Origin: Yamagishiella unicocca
Lineage: Eukaryota; Chlorophyta; Chlorophyceae; Chlamydomonadales; Volvocaceae
Assembly: GCA_003116995.1 (NCBI GenBank)
Contig: BDSL01000023.1
Span: 558,001-622,000 of the forward strand
Direction: 5' to 3'
Length of the DNA stretch: 64,000 nucleotides
In this document: one piece after another, positions 1-17,800 of the stretch
Numbering within the stretch: the stretch's first letter is position 1
How the letters are laid out: each line of letters opens with the position of its first letter
Position numbers and translations under genes: made by a program
The notes under the pieces: model-generated
What the model was told of the DNA's origin: nothing
The model's database searches: none
Seen by the model: only the letters and a program-made list of their open reading frames with translations

Positions 1-1734
1 TCTTGCGATCAGGGACCAAACCTGAGTGGCTTGCCAGCTGCCCCCGGGGATTTCCCACCCGGGTGCGTGGCAGAGGTGTATGTGCCTCCTTGGTACGTTT
101 GTGCGTTTATTTGGCGCCTGGTGAATGCTTGCAACAATGTCGGGCGGCGAAGTAGTTTGTGTTAGTTACTTTGCAAAATGTTGTGTTTGGTTATTGTAGG
201 TTGTTGCAGGCATCATTGCAGGCATCGCGCACGCTGTTTGAAGGCGGGCTGGATGCCTGCGGAATGGCCACCCAAGTCCCCACCATTTCGTCCCATAAAG
301 CATCGCGTCATGCGCGCCATCGTCCGGTCACGGCCAATGCAGTGAGCCGTGACGCACCGTAGTTAGTTAACCGTTCTCCATAGTATTCATGAGTGCTCGT
401 TGCTGCCTGCCCTAGCAGCAAGCGTCGGTGTGAACTTTGCCATTTCCAATTCTCTTCTCTCCCGTGTGAACCAGAACCCCAGGGCAGAGGGCCCCGGGGT
501 GGCCACCCGGCGGGACCACGCCGCCGGGCCCACTTTGTTTAAGTGGTGCGGGTTTTGATGCATGTTCGGAGCCGCCTCGGTCGCGCACACGTGGCCCCAA
601 ATGGGTGCTGGCTAACTAGCTAGGTTGTGGGTGCTGGGTGGCACATACAGGGCGGCTTGGACGTCTCATTAGGCGGATGCTCGCCAGTGTGGAGGCGGTT
701 GGAAAGGAGGTCGGGCCGTTGGACCTGCCGGGCCGGCAAGGTTTCAGAGGGGATGGTCTGTTTTGTTTGGTACACCGATTGTTTGGCTTGGAGCTCGTCC
801 GTCCTGGCGCGAGGCAACCAGCTGCGGATCGCGGGGGCAGCGCGCGGGCGGGCGGTGGGGAGCAGCTGTCATGCTGCCTTGCTTGTTGTGATGTGTTCAG
901 ACGTCCGCACAGCCCGCATGCGGCCCCTTAAAAAAGGCCAGGTTGGGTGGTGTCTGTAACGATATTGTTTTCTCAGCACTGAGTGTCGATGTTATGCGGC
1001 CGCTCCAGTACGGCTCATTTACGCAGATGCCGTGCGCGCTCGAGCGCCGAGGCAGTCGCTCCCGGCATGGGCCCTGGACTGTGTGCCATCGGGGAGGTGG
1101 CATCGGACACTGCTAAACATAATGCACGGTTCTTGTAACAGTTACAGTGGGTTCCAGACCAAGAGGTAGAACCGCCGCAACGATGGTGCGGCGTCTCCAA
1201 CACCACAGTGGTACTCAGCTGGTGCGAAGTGGTCATGTTTGGTGCAAGCTTCAGTTTTGGAGGACTGGAAGGTGAAGAAAGCTCGTAAACATGCGTAAAG
1301 CGCGGAACTAGGCGGAAGAAGCTCACACCGACGGCTCACTGCAACACCACTGCTAGCCGACCATAAGTAGTGAGGCACCTTGGTTGCTGCGGCCCGCAGT
1401 GGTACGCGAGGAGCGTTTCAGGCTTGACATAGATAATAAAGGGGCTCAATGGCCGGCGTTTCGTACGGTAAAACCCTCAAACACTTATCCCTTTTAACCA
1501 GACCGCTACATTGGGTTCTGCGGCAATGGGACAATGCGGCGTGACCGCTGCGCGCTCCGGTGGCAGCGGCAGCGACCAGCCGATGTGGCCCGCCCTGGCC
1601 TGCCCTGGCCTGCCCACACGGGTCCAGCGAGGGAGCGGCTAGTGATGCACAGCATGGAGGTGGTCCAAGGACAGCTGCCGGGAGCAATGCCAGCGGAGCG
1701 GTCACAGTCGGGCGCGCCACACTCGGCGGTGGCG

Positions 1735-1767
<33 letters not shown>

Positions 1768-2927
1768 GCAGCGGCGGAGGCACGGCGCAACCCACGAGGC
1801 CCTCGGGGCAGGCGGCGCAGCTATCCGGCGGCGGGGGGGGGCCTTGAGCGCGGGTGGCGGCTCCTTGCCCTCGTCGTCGTCGTGGGCTGTGGAGCCGCTC
1901 CTCGTGGGTAACCACGTCCCCTTTCTGCTGCGCCTGGACGAGTACGAGCGGGTGCAGAATATTCCGGAGGGATGGGGGCGCTGCTGGGGGCGCTGCTGGC
2001 AGGACGTACCCGGTGAGGGCGGCTGGGGGGCGCTGATGCCGCGTAGAATACACGAGGCATGAAATACACGAGGCATGAAATACACGAGGCATGAAATACA
2101 CGAGGCATGAAATACACGAGGCATGAAATACACGAGGCATACGTGTCGCGTCCGCACACACAAACCGGCTGCCGAAGCCAGGATAAAGCCTCAGCAGTGG
2201 TAAATGGAGAGCATGGTAGAGGTGATACACACCGCGAAAACGTCTGTGTGCACTATCCCGCAGTACGGGAAAATCACCTCAACAGGCACGCCTCACGGCA
2301 AGGAAGTTCAGGACGGTGCGTCAGTATGAATATGTACTGAGGTGTTATTGTAATGTATGCATACATGCGGCGGGCTGAAGGTTCGCTATGGGTAGTAAGC
2401 ATGGACGTATTCGACGTAGTCGGCTAATCGCAAGCGTGTCATCCGTAATCGCCAGGACGCCAGCCTTACATTTGTAAGGAACTAACACTTTATATGTTCC
2501 TATCGCGACTAGCATATCTTATTTATTTTCTGCTTCGGGAGTTTTCAGAGTGATCAGGGGTTGAATCAATACAGACGTGCCATACTTCAACCCGTTAAAC
2601 GTAAATTAGGCTCCATTGATTACCTCAAGATGAACAGCATGCGCCTCCTTCCGTGCCAGGCCCAGGCCCAAAGTGAGTCACAGTTTAGGACAGCGCTGAT
2701 AACCTTACGGTGACCTCATCGCCGCCTGCCCTGACGCGCGTCATCAAGCCGTCGGAAATCGAACCTTCTCATCGCTCAAAATAACAGTCATGTTGTTTGG
2801 ATTCGTCGCGGCTTCTCCACCCATTCGTACTGATGCAGTCTTGCGTTGCCTGAACACCGTCCGAACCGAAACAACCCTCTCAGGCGTCGGAATGACTCGC
2901 GCCAGTCCCATCGCGGCGCGGCGCAGC
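1..2927. other. Left flank, no gene recognised
   Basis: No exon with a recognisable family, convincing codon pattern and splice sites was found on either strand. The stretch near 1730-1850 is a GGC/GCC-rich low-complexity run that opens several frames at once. A 16-bp tandem repeat lies at 2046-2140. The last 150 bases may contain the 5' UTR of the flavin oxidoreductase that starts at about 2928. Confidence 0.5.
2046..2140. repeat. 16-bp tandem repeat, about six copies
   Basis: The unit GAAATACACGAGGCAT is repeated head to tail almost without change; the first copy lacks one A. It is intergenic and produces artificial open frames on the minus strand rich in repeated C-I-S-C-L-V-Y-F. Confidence 0.95.
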
Positions 2928-6879
<3,952 letters not shown>

Positions 6880-8124
6880 GCAGCGGCGACCTCCGGGCAG
6901 GCCCCGGCGACTGACCAGCATGCGGGCAGCCCAGAAAGACGGCAGCCAGCGAGGGCAGGCGGCGACCTGGCCTCCTCCGGCGGGCAGCGTAGTAGGAGGC
7001 CGCCAGCGCAGGCGGCTGAGGAGGCAGGCAGACACCCCTGGCTGAGCTGCAAGGACCGGGTGATGGATGAGTAGTTGTGTGTGAGAGAGAGAGCAGGGGC
7101 ATATGGAAGAGGGTCAGTGCGGCTGTCGCAGCGGTGAGCGGTGGCCGTTGGGGAGGGTCTGGCGGTTGGGATGAGCAGTTGTACGACATGCGCGCAGCGG
7201 GGCGCATTGGAGCCAGCCGTCGCCACCTCTTGATGAGGCGGATTGTGTGTGCGTGTGTGTGCGTGACGAGGATTCTTGCATTGCGTTTCGAGGAAGATTC
7301 TTGGCATTGCGTCTGCCGTCGATTACTAAATTTGGATGGGCGACGTTGAGGGTCGCACCTAACTGGGGCCAGACCTTCGCAGAGGGGAAATGTCACGTGT
7401 GTGTCGTTTGGGCATTGTCCTTCGGGCTGCTTTGCGCGCGCGTGCTGTTCACACCTGTGTCGTAATACGTCGCGGAAAGTCGAGACGAGTTCGAGCGTAC
7501 GGTAGTACATGTAATCCGAGGAGAGGAGAGCGAGGGCAGCGGCTGTTTGCTTGAGGGTTCGGCGCTTAGGGTTCGGCGTCGCATCGCCATGGCGCTGAGT
7601 GAGTGGAAGAGGCGTGCGAGTTGCGGTTGGTGCGGTGCCTTGTTGCGCCATCTGCTGCCATGTTGCTGCCCAAGCGTCGTCGCCGTTGTTGGTACACCCG
7701 AGTTAGAAGCTTGTGCGGTGCCTTGCTGCGCCCAAGTATATGTGCTCATGTAAGCAAAACTTGGGTTGCACCGTTCGGTCTCGCAACCTCCCCTCCAAGA
7801 CAACCCAATGCTGCCATCTCATCAATTGGCTGAGCTGTAGTTGGCGAGTCAAACATGACCGCACAGTATCCTATATCTGGGGCCGCTCCGGCATCCGCCC
7901 CAGTCCAACATCGCTGTGCCATAGATACTCCACGTCCAGTAACGTCTTAGCCGCCCTACGCAGCCGCCAAATAAAATTAGTACTGTGCGCGTCCATGCTC
8001 ACGCGTACGCTGCCACAGCAGCGGAGCTCTCGAGTCAGAGAATATCGGCGGCCATCAGGTGTCGTACGCTCGTGTTGCCACCCGTTACCCAGCCACTTAC
8101 TCGCCCGACCAGGAAAGCCCGCCC
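6880..8124. other. Intergenic region between convergent genes
   Basis: Holds the presumed 3' UTR of the flavin oxidoreductase and, on the other strand, the 3' UTR of the LRR gene. It contains a GT/GA-rich stretch at about 7075-7265 and a TGTAA at 7510. No coding exon is supported. Confidence 0.5.
7510..7514 (+). terminator. Candidate TGTAA poly(A) signal for the flavin oxidoreductase
   Basis: TGTAA is the common polyadenylation signal of volvocine algae. This copy is about 630 bases after the stop codon, within the usual 3' UTR range. It is assigned by position only. Confidence 0.4.
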
Positions 8125-11100
8125 CTACCCGCCCCCGCCCAGGCCGCGCTCGTGCAGGCTGAGGAACGCGCCGCCGCCGGCCGCTCCCCCCACCGCTTCC
8201 AGCCGCAGGTTCACCCGCAACACCTGTTCCAGGCTGATGCCGGCAGGCGGCACCACCAGCACCACCGCCCACCCCGGCCGCGCCCCAAACGCCCGGCAGC
8301 ACTCTTCCAGCTCCGCCAGAACCCGGTCGGCGTCGGCATCGTCATCGAGCCTGGGCCCTGCTGCTGCTGCAGCTGCTACTCCCCCGCCCGATGTCCCTGC
8401 GATCCCAGCCGATTGCAGCTTCGCTGGTGCCGGCTCCCTGGCTACTGCGGAAGGCTCCGCCGGCGCGAATCGGATTCGCCCGAAGCGCAGCTCCTTGAGG
8501 TCCCGCAGGCCGCCCAGGGGCTGCAGCGGGCGCAGGCCAAAGGGGCGTGGCGGGGTGAGGTGCGGGTGGAAGTGCAGTTGATGAGTTGAGTCGATGCGCA
8601 GTTGATAAGTTGCAGTTGGTGCGCGCCGCGGGCTTACGTCATGAGACGAGCGGCAGCCGTATGTCCCAAGGAAATTGCCCATCCAGTTGTATGGTCACCT
8701 CCCGAGCCACCACGGCGATACCTTGGGGTGCAACACCGACCGCACCTCCCCCGTAGACCCCTCATCCCTCCGTCCGCCCTCCCGCAGCACCACCACCACC
8801 ACCTCTCCCGCCAATCGAGGAGCAGGGCCATACTTCGCTCCCAACCCCGTCCACCCACCCGGAGGCCGCCTTTCGCCAACGTCGCCAGCTCCACCTCCCC
8901 CAGCGCCAGCCGCCGCAACCGCGTGAGGCCCGCCGCCAGCAGCGCCACGCCGTGCTCGTCCAATGCGTTGTACGGCAGCGCCAGGCCGTACAGGTTGGGC
9001 AACTGGAACGGCAGCCACCGCAGCGGTCGCGACAGCGGTGATGCCGCCGCGCCGCGGGCGGCGGCCTCCAGCGCCGTTTCCTGCGGGTCGGTTGCGGTTT
9101 CGGAGCCGGTTGCGGTTGGCTGCTCCGCCCGGGCCCGTCGCAGCAATTGATGCCAGCGGCTTGCCCGGGCCGCCTTCACGAGCGCCAGGTCCAGCTCCAG
9201 GAGGGGGACGGAGGCCAGCACCTCGTAGCACTGCGACGGCCGGGAGGGTGTGGTGGGAAGGACTCCCATGGGAGCGACGCAGGAAGCGACACGCGGAAGC
9301 GACACATGAGGGACGGGGGAGGGTACAGCGAGCGCAATCGTGGTGGTGGCGGTAGGGTGACCGCAACTGGGCCGGGCCCGCACATGGGTGGTTGGGCGCC
9401 ACAAGTGTCAAGCAACGCGGCCACGCTGATTTGCACGCGGACACGAACCACGCCGCCACATCGCCACCACCGTGACACCACCCGCTGCCTCGCGCGACCA
9501 CGTTGCACCTGAGCTCCCATTCCGGCCAGCCCCTGCAGACGTTTATGCCCCACCCGCGCTGGTTCGTGCCAGCGGCCTCACAGCCCGCGCGATCACCCCT
9601 TTGCACACCTTTCCTCGCACGACACGCTCCATGCCGTCACCAGGGAGGAGGCCTCGGCCTGGCCCCTGGCCTTGGCCTTGCCGCTGCCTGTCCCACCAGC
9701 GACCCAGGTCCTGCGGGCAGGGGCAGGCAGGCGGAGGTGCGGCAGGCAAGCATGGTGAGACACGGGAAAATACGATAGCACCGGATGAAAGTACAACGGG
9801 GTACCGGTGCAACCATGGACCAAGCGGCCAAGGCATTACCAGTAGGGCGGCAGAATCCCAAGCTAAAATGAACCCGCACCTCTGCGCCTGCCAGCTCCTC
9901 CGCAACGGACAGGTGCACGACCAGGTGCTCCGGCAGGCGCTGCGGCGGGGGCAGCGAGGCTGCGCTGCGCACTGCCTCGGTGAGGGTGATGCGGCCGCTA
10001 GCTAGCGACGCCGTCAGTTCACGTTCAGCCCGCAGGGGATCAGTGCCGCCGCCGCCGCCTTCCCCGGCGCCCTCGCCGCCGCCGCCGCCGATTCCGCCAG
10101 TGCGGGCATCGCCGCCCATAGCAGTCGCCGCCCGGCGGAGCGCCCAGCGCGCCAGGCCCTCATCCACATGACGACCCACGGGTTGGCCTGGGTGCCAGCC
10201 ACGCAGACGCAGTGCCTCCAGCCGTCGCAAGGACATGCCCTTCTGCAGCAGCGCCTCCAGCAGCTCGGGGCTGCACACCAGCGCAGATGGCATCAAACGA
10301 CCCGCGGGTCGGCTGTCGACGCTGGCGGCGCCTGCAGCCACTGGTGGCGGCGGCGGCGGCGGCAGGTCCAGCTGGAGGAGCTCCACACTGTCGTGGTTGG
10401 CCGACAGTAACATGCTGAAGAGCTCGGGCGGCAGCGTTTCGCCAGACGTGCTGCTGCTGGGTACAGCGGACTGGGCTGTCACCAGCCTCAGAACAAGGTT
10501 CCGGAGCGCTGTGTGGCGCGCCAGGGAGGGTGCCCTCAGCTCGCGCCGCCGCATGCCGCCGCTCTCCCAAGCAACCGGCAGCAGCGCCAGGCGGAGGCTC
10601 GTAAGGCCCGTGAGGCGGCTGAGGCAGAAGCAGAGATCCACGGTCGCGGCGACCCCGTTTAGGGTTAGGTCGCGCAGCTGCGTCAGCGACCCAAGCGACA
10701 GCAGTGCGTTGGGCGGCAGTCCGAGAGGACGCGTGTTCTGTGTGAGCTCAGCGTAGTCATGGATTGTTGGTGGGCGCGGCGTCGGTGTCCATCGGCGGTG
10801 TGCCATGTACGGCAGCAGCAGCCAGGTGAATAGCGCGGGAGAGTTGTGGTCGGGGGAGCGGCGGGAGAGCGGGCGGGGGGGGGGGCGCGCATGCAAAGCG
10901 TCAGTCAAGGAGACGCAGGCATGCCACACACGTGATGCCAGCGCACCAGGGCAGGTTGGCGCTGGGCGCTCCTGGCACAGCGAGCAGACGAACCCAAGGG
11001 AATGAGCTCAGTCCGACCCACAAGCTCGCTCCACGACCACGAGCTATTGATACAACCAGGAGGTCCCAGGCAGGCGTCCGTGCAGGTTGGTTCCGAAACC

Positions 11101-12192
11101 ACCGCCAGCGATGCAACACGGCCGCGCGGACAGGACCTCCCCAGCCCCGACGACAGCGGCGTTGGATTCGCCAATCGCCGGTGCGGCTCCACCCCTGGCT
11201 GCAGCCCCGCGGCAGCTGCAGCTGGCACAGGCTCTGGGCCGGCTCTTGTGCGGAAAATTGAAATTGACCCCTTCCGGCCGCGCCAGTGGGGCCCCCGGGG
11301 CTGACAAGGAGCGCCTCGACTTCTACTTGCGGGTTGCATACCCTAACACCCGCCAATTATACACAAGGTACCACCGTCGCAGCTGTGGTGACGCCCCCAC
11401 ACGGTTCAGCCCTCACACACTGCATGCTCACACACCGACCACTCCACCCACCCAGTGGCAACTATTCGACCCTCAGCGCACGCGCGCACAGACCGGTGGC
11501 GGTGGCGTGTCGTGCAGCGCAAGATCTCGCAGCCAGGAGCATCCAGCCAGCGCGGCGAAGGTGAGGCCAGACAAGACCCAGGGCTCGCAGCCGGGCCGGC
11601 GCAGCAAACCCTCTATGCCACGGACGCGAGACCCTGCGGCAGCATCCTGAACATCATCGGCGAGGTCAGCGGAGGCGAGAGGCAGGGGCGTGCCTGGGCC
11701 GGCGGGCCCGGCGTCGCGGTGCACTTGCAGCGTGACCAAGCTGTGGCAGCCCGTGGCTAGCGCCCGAAGGTCATCCACTTGCAGGTTCTCGCATCTAGTG
11801 ACGGTGAGGTGACGGAGACATGCCAGTCGCGGTGGCAAATCGAGCCAGGTCTTCCGGAAGGAGCCGTTGGCAGCAATCTCGTTGACTGTAGCAACTGCGG
11901 TGTGCACCATGCTGCTCTGGTCGGTAAGGCCTATTACGAGTCTCTGCAAGTTGCAAAATGGCGCTGCTTGTTGTCGCTTCTGCATGCCGTTGAGGATGTC
12001 GGAAGCTGTCACACCTGCCAGACTGAAACATGTCTGGTCTACAATGTCACGCGCCCAGATGCAGGTGAGACGTAGCATTCTTCTAGATGTTGGGTTAAGG
12101 CGGGCCCGGACCTGAGCGAACACATCCGCCGGCAGAGAATCCAAGCGACGCTGGCTTTCGGTTGCGACTGCTTGCTCGCATACAGGCTCCAT
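8125..12192 (-). CDS. F-box-like leucine-rich-repeat protein
   Basis: Probable substrate-recognition or scaffold protein of about 778 residues. Exons on the minus strand: 12192-11482, 10737-9880, 9230-8859, 8520-8125; all joins are phase 0. Residues about 15-45 (LDSLPADVF followed by L-R-L-T-C) resemble an F-box. Leucine-rich repeats follow, for example LRHLTVTRCENLQ, LRDLALHD, LTQLRDLTLNG, LTSLRLALL, PNLYGLALPYNAL and LRDLKELRFGRI. Ala/Gly-rich spacers separate the repeat blocks, and the protein ends in a Gly-rich tail. The start is the ATG at 12192, and the stop is TAG at 8125. The intron between exons 1 and 2 (about 740 bases) is long and could hide another in-frame exon. The gene is divergent from the PP2C gene. 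The F-box assignment is weaker than the LRR assignment. Confidence 0.72.
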
Positions 12193-14826
12193 AGGAGCAG
12201 ATGCTTGTGCGCTGCGATACTGCTATAGAAATCAACGGATCCATCACCACGTCATACTGTTACAAGCTGCCCGTTCAGTTATGCTCATCTAATGCCGCCT
12301 GCCGGATTTGGACACTCGGGATAAGTCTAACACTCTAACAAAGTGAACCACGCACGGAATACGGGGATTGTGCATTCACGCATCAATCCTTCCTTGGGTT
12401 GGCTTGGACGTCCACCGAAATCCCATCCGAGTACGGAACCCCAGCGTACAGCGGTCGTCTGCAGTCTTCTGCTGCTTAAGCCCGAGTGACCCAACGATAC
12501 AGCCTACATGCTGCGGCCCAGAACAGTAGTTGCGCCAATGCGCGCACCAGCCCTCTTGTCATGGCGACCCCAGGCGACCGTAGGCATTCGTGATGGATTC
12601 TCGCCGCAATGATCCTTCCCCGAGAACCTCTGCTGCACAAACCGCACTTGTTTCGGTTGTGCCGAGGCTACGGTTTACGCCGAGGCTACCCGTTTGTTGT
12701 CGCCCAGCACAACCTAAGCCGTATTCGTTGTCGCCCAGCACCGCCTAAGCCGTGTCTAGGACCGTCTGCATGTGCTAGTGAGGCGCTACCTAGCCTGCAG
12801 CCTTGGGTGCCATATAAAGTGGCTCGAGGGTCCCCCAGACTCCCAAGTGACCCCCCATCTGCCACCTGAAACCCGGAGTTATGGCCGGGCATCATTGGCC
12901 TTGCAACCGATACCGATCGAAGCTCCCCTCTGTCTGGCACCGTCATGACTCGCTTGGACAACGCATGTAGTGCCCGGACACATCCTTGTCACTTGCCCGA
13001 CTTGCAGCGCACTTGCAGGTTGTAGCTCGTTATAGAGGTGTACTCAACATTGATTGTCCATGGGTCGCCCCGACACGTATCAGAGGTCTCCCGCTATCCA
13101 TTCACGTTTGCGGGGCCTCCGGTGCCTATTCGCATGCGTATCAACCGGGTAATTTCAGACCCGGTGGCACCCAGCTGCCCGAAAGTTCCAGCCTGAGTGG
13201 TTACCGAGGACTCTTGCGGACGGAGCGGTGGTGCAGATAGCAAGGAATCTGACTGCCATAGAATGGGGCTATGCCCGAGTTGAGGCATGAGCTACAAAAT
13301 ATGGTCTGCCTTCTGCCACACCAGGTGATCAGCCGCCCTTCCGGCACAATTTGGCATGTCAGCATAGAAGGACAATTTGGAAGGGCGTACAAATTTCAAA
13401 TATGAAGAAGCTAACTGGAACTGGCGGGGAACAAATATTTCCGCGAATCCAGGGCCGACAAACCAAGGGCGTTGAGGATGGTGGTCCAAGAAGCGATAGT
13501 CGGCGAGTAGACGGAGGGGAAGTGCTGCTGAATCGGAACGTACAAGGTGACGCGGGGACGCGCACTGGCGCGCGCACAGGCGGGGAGCTTCGGGAAGAAG
13601 CATGGATCCGATGGCCTGATTAAGTGCACCGAGATGAACTGCAAATCCACACCGGCACCCGTTGTTGGCAGGTGGGCCCTGGTATGTTGGGGAGGGGATG
13701 TTTGTGCAGGTTTGAGCTGGGAATATGGGGTAAATCTCCGCCCCTGCCCACAAACATGTGTGAATGTGAACGCCTGGTTCCCTTCCCGGGTGCAGTATGC
13801 AGATTTGCCACACTCTAGAAAAAGGAATATGAAGGCGTGTCAAAATCGGCTGGGTGCAACCATATTAGGCCCTTTGCGTACTTCAACATCTACCAGTGAC
13901 ATATGGGCAGAGTAAAGGTAATTATATGCGAAGCGCCACGCAGCGGACCCAACAGCAAACAGCTGAGGACCAAGGCACTTGCATATCGATGGCGCTGAAA
14001 TATCGATGGCACTTTTGGGCGGACTCCAGCTAAAAAAATTGTTCCAAATGCCTTAAGGAAAAACGTTCCACGACTGAGTTTTCACGTAAAACACTGACTA
14101 CACAAAGGCTGGCAGAAAATCGCACGCCCAAAATCCTCGCGTTAAGGGAACCAGCAACTTGCAGAGTAGAGACGAGTTCGTAGAGATCGAAAAGACTATA
14201 GCTGCCCTGCGCCAGCCTAGGGCCCTGACCGAGCGGCATGTCAGGGGCCGTCCAGCGTGGGGGGAATCGTCTGGAAACGCTACCCTGCGCAAGCATCATT
14301 GCACGATGGTCATATTTGTGCAAATGGTTGTTTGGCGCCGAAGGATGACCATGGGCCGCGGGGGATGGACCAGGGGCGGGGCCTTATGGCCCTAAGCATT
14401 GAGCCCTCCCAACTGCCGAACTCACCACTTGCGGGCCTCACAACTTCCACATTCCGACGAGCTGTCATACGGAATTCCATGAACAATTTTGCTTCCGAGC
14501 GTCGACGCTGCTATCCCGACTCGATTTTTTCAGCTACCCTCAGCTTCCTTCCTTTCACAACCGCGTGTTTGCACCTCGGCGAAGCCCCTTCCTAGCGCCT
14601 TGACCAGCTTTGGGACTGTCGACAATCCTAGGGTTCCGAACGGCGACTGCGGCGCCGTGCCGCGGGCGTCTGCACCTGTTTCGCGTCCCCCTCTCCGTCC
14701 ATCCTGCAGAGCGCCAGTCCTGCCACGATAACCGGGCGCAGCAGCAGCCCGCAGTCATCAATATGTTTTCTTATGCGAAGTGGACTTGGGACTAAGGCCA
14801 CGAGCCTTCGTCAGCCAGCCAGCAAC
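12193..14826. other. Divergent intergenic region
   Basis: Lies between the starts of the LRR gene (-) and the PP2C gene (+), so it should hold both promoters. A 31-bp direct duplication containing TTGTCGCCCAGCAC starts at 12697 and 12728. A 183-codon open frame on the minus strand at 13843-13292 has no recognisable domain and is not called a gene. No TATA box stands out. Confidence 0.45.
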
Positions 14827-17800
14827 ATGAGCGTGCAGGTCGGGGCCGACCCCTGTGCGTACCACTTAAAACGAACCCTCACATTGGGTAAGTCTTACAT
14901 TCTCCTTGCGTACAATCTTAGCTCGCGTATGGCGTGCAGCCTCCGCAGTCGGCACGGCGCGAAGCTACTCAACGTACTGCCTGTTGGCCCTGTCCTGGTC
15001 CTCCCCACGCGCAGACCCAACTGGTCTAGCACCTAGCGAGGGACAAGTACAGCTGCTATCTTCCTGCCACGCGTGCGGAGAGCAGGATTCGCGCACGGGC
15101 GACCCAGGCGTTTGCCTATCATGCAGAGTAGACCGCAGCAGCAGCAGCACCAGCAGCTCGCCTCCACCTACGCCGTTCGTCACAGCTTCGGCGGGTAGTA
15201 AGGAGGTTGTATCGGCTTTCCAAAGAGCCCATGACCTGCCGTGCTCGCCGGGCTCTGTTTTCAGGAATCAGGATACGATAATCGAGACGAGTAGTTCAGA
15301 GGAGGCATGCGTGATTACGCCGGTTCCTCCCGTTCCTCGCCTTAGTGGCACGCTGAGCACGCCTGTAGAGCGAGGCTCTTCCTGCGCAGCCGAGTTGTCG
15401 GCCACGCAGCAACCGGCTTTCCAGCGGCAGTCGTCGGTGTGCCTTGGCGCAACCGGTAGCTGCCCCGCCCATGGCGTCAAGGCGGTGTGCGGCAAGCGTA
15501 ACAAGATGGAGGACATGTACGCTGTGCAACCAAATTTCTGCGACATACCATTGTCGCCAACCGCAGACGAACCGTTGCAGAACAAGCTGCCGGTACGGAT
15601 CGCGGTACAGCTGGAGACGGCTGATCATTCACCGACCAGCAGTGCGCCATTGTCGCCGAGCGGAGGCCAGGGGCCCGCCGAGGGCGATCAGAGCGTCAAC
15701 TCTTACGGGACCGCCTCTGACACGGGCACCTGCGATACCCTGCATTTTTTCGGCGTGTACGATGGGCATGGCGGATGCCAGGCTGCGGAGCACTGCGCAA
15801 GGCGGCTACACCATCACCTATCACGATCGATAGCCACTGCGTGTGGGTGCTTAATTACAGACGGCAACCAGCTGCTACAGGCACCCGAGACCGACAGCAG
15901 CCAGGTGGATTGGTCGATAAGCAGTTCACTAATGCAGTCGGTGGCGAAGTTTGCCTGCCTCAGCCTTGGCGGGTCAGACTCGGCGTCGCCATCGCAAGCG
16001 CAGAATCAACACCAAGAAAAGACGCAGCGCTTGCTTGCTAAGGCAAGCGTAGATAGCGACAGTAGTACCAGCTCTGCCCCGGATGAACACATCCTGTACC
16101 CGCTGCCGGAGAACGACACTATGTTTGACAATGACAGCAGCGGAAGCTCTGGGAGCGATCGTTCTGACGGGATCAGCGTGACAGGGCTGCTGGAGGAGGC
16201 CCTGAAAGAGGCGTTTGTGAAAACAGACGCCGAGTTTGCCAATGACGGTTGCGCTGCTATGGTCGGCAGCACGGCGCTTGTGGCGCTGGTTGGCACGCGG
16301 AAGGTCTGGCTAGCCAATTGCGGTGAGTGGGACAAAGCATGCAATTTGGAACGGGTGGTGCTGAGGTTCTGCTGTATGTATTGTATACAGCAAAATGGCT
16401 GTTCTGCTTGTGGGCTCTCCTGAAAGGGAAGAAGATCGCACAGCGTAACCAGCGGTCCTTGGTTGAGCCAGAATTACGTCCTTGCCTGTGCTCGCAGGAG
16501 ACTCGCGTGCGGTTCTGTGCCGAGGGGGTAGGGCCATCCAGCTCACCGACGACCATAAGCCTGAGCGCGAAGATGAAGCGGTGAGCTTTGTGCTTAAAGT
16601 GCTGCGGACTGTGCAGCAGTCAACTGACATAAACTTTATATCGTTCTAAATCATGTCGTGTCTCATGCTGTGTAGGAGCGGGTGGAGAAAGCTGGTGGCC
16701 AGGTGCTGTTCTGGAATGGGCACCGAGTCATGGGCGTACTGGCCATGTCCCGCGCAATTGGGGACCATGGGTTACGACCGTACATCATCCCAGAGCCGGA
16801 GGTGGGGGCAAGAAACTATGCTCTGTGGCTCTGAAACGGGGCTTCAGATGTCTGTGGGTCGTCGTGGTTAGTCTTTGGCTTTCTTTTCCGCAAGCCTATC
16901 TATGTGTTTAGGTTACTGCGCCTTAAATGAAACGTTGCTCTGCACCTGTGCACCTCGAAATGACCTGAACGGTAATGGACTTGGATTAGGCGTGGCTGTG
17001 TTATCACAATATACCCACCAGTTGCCCCGTTGCTTCGTTCCTGGCACCAACCAGGTCTCGGTCCTGTGCCGCACGGATGATGATGACTTCCTGCTGCTGG
17101 CGAGCGATGGGCTTTGGGACGTCATGGCAAACCAGGTGCGGTGGGGCTCCTACCTTTGATAAAGGGCCAGTCATACAGGAACATACGTGCAGGATGAAGG
17201 GAATGATACACCGACGGCGGGTCCTGGAAAGTGGAATGCGTGCAGAGCAGCATGGGTCGTCACTTTTACTACTTCTCTCCGTGATCGGGACAGGTCGGCT
17301 AGAATTGTCGGGATGCGGGTCCTCACAGGAGGGGGGCTTGTCACGGGGTCGTGCGCAGGACGTGACCTCCCGGGCACACCGGCCTCGTCCTTCCACTTTA
17401 CAGGAATCTGCGTGCGGAATTTTATTCCGCACTACTCACGGTGACGAAATTCCCATTATCGAAGCATGTGTTGACCCTGGGCCTGTCGGGGCGCGCAGTA
17501 GGTTTCGGAACACCCCTAAAACGCTTCGGCTGCCCGTGACGACGCCACAGGAGGCCACCAACCTGTGCATCCGCTGCATCAAGCGCGCACGGGAGAAGGG
17601 AGCCTCACGCAACGCTGCTGTGCGCATCGCTGCATCCGTGCTGACCAAGGCTGCCATTGACCGGGGCAGCAAGGATAACGTTACAGTGGTCATAGTGGAC
17701 CTCCGGAGCGAGCGGCCTGGAGCGGTGCCGGCACAGGCGGCGTGCGCCCATGCCACGGACGTCGTGGCTGGTGCGGTGCCCGAGTGCGTGTGCACCGCCA

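Noticed and set aside
1418..2230. A 270-codon minus-strand open frame
   Set aside because: It runs through the 16-bp repeat and GGC-rich sequence; the repeated peptide and compositional bias show it is an artefact.
11087..11650. A 187-codon plus-strand frame with some protein-like stretches opposite the LRR gene
   Set aside because: It covers the first LRR intron and the antisense of exon 1; no splice-linked partner exons or domain were found.
14906..15014. PP2C start at the beginning of the long open frame
   Set aside because: That frame opens at a TTG; the ATG at 14827 with a GTAAGT donor at 14888 and an acceptor before 15015 joins in exact phase.
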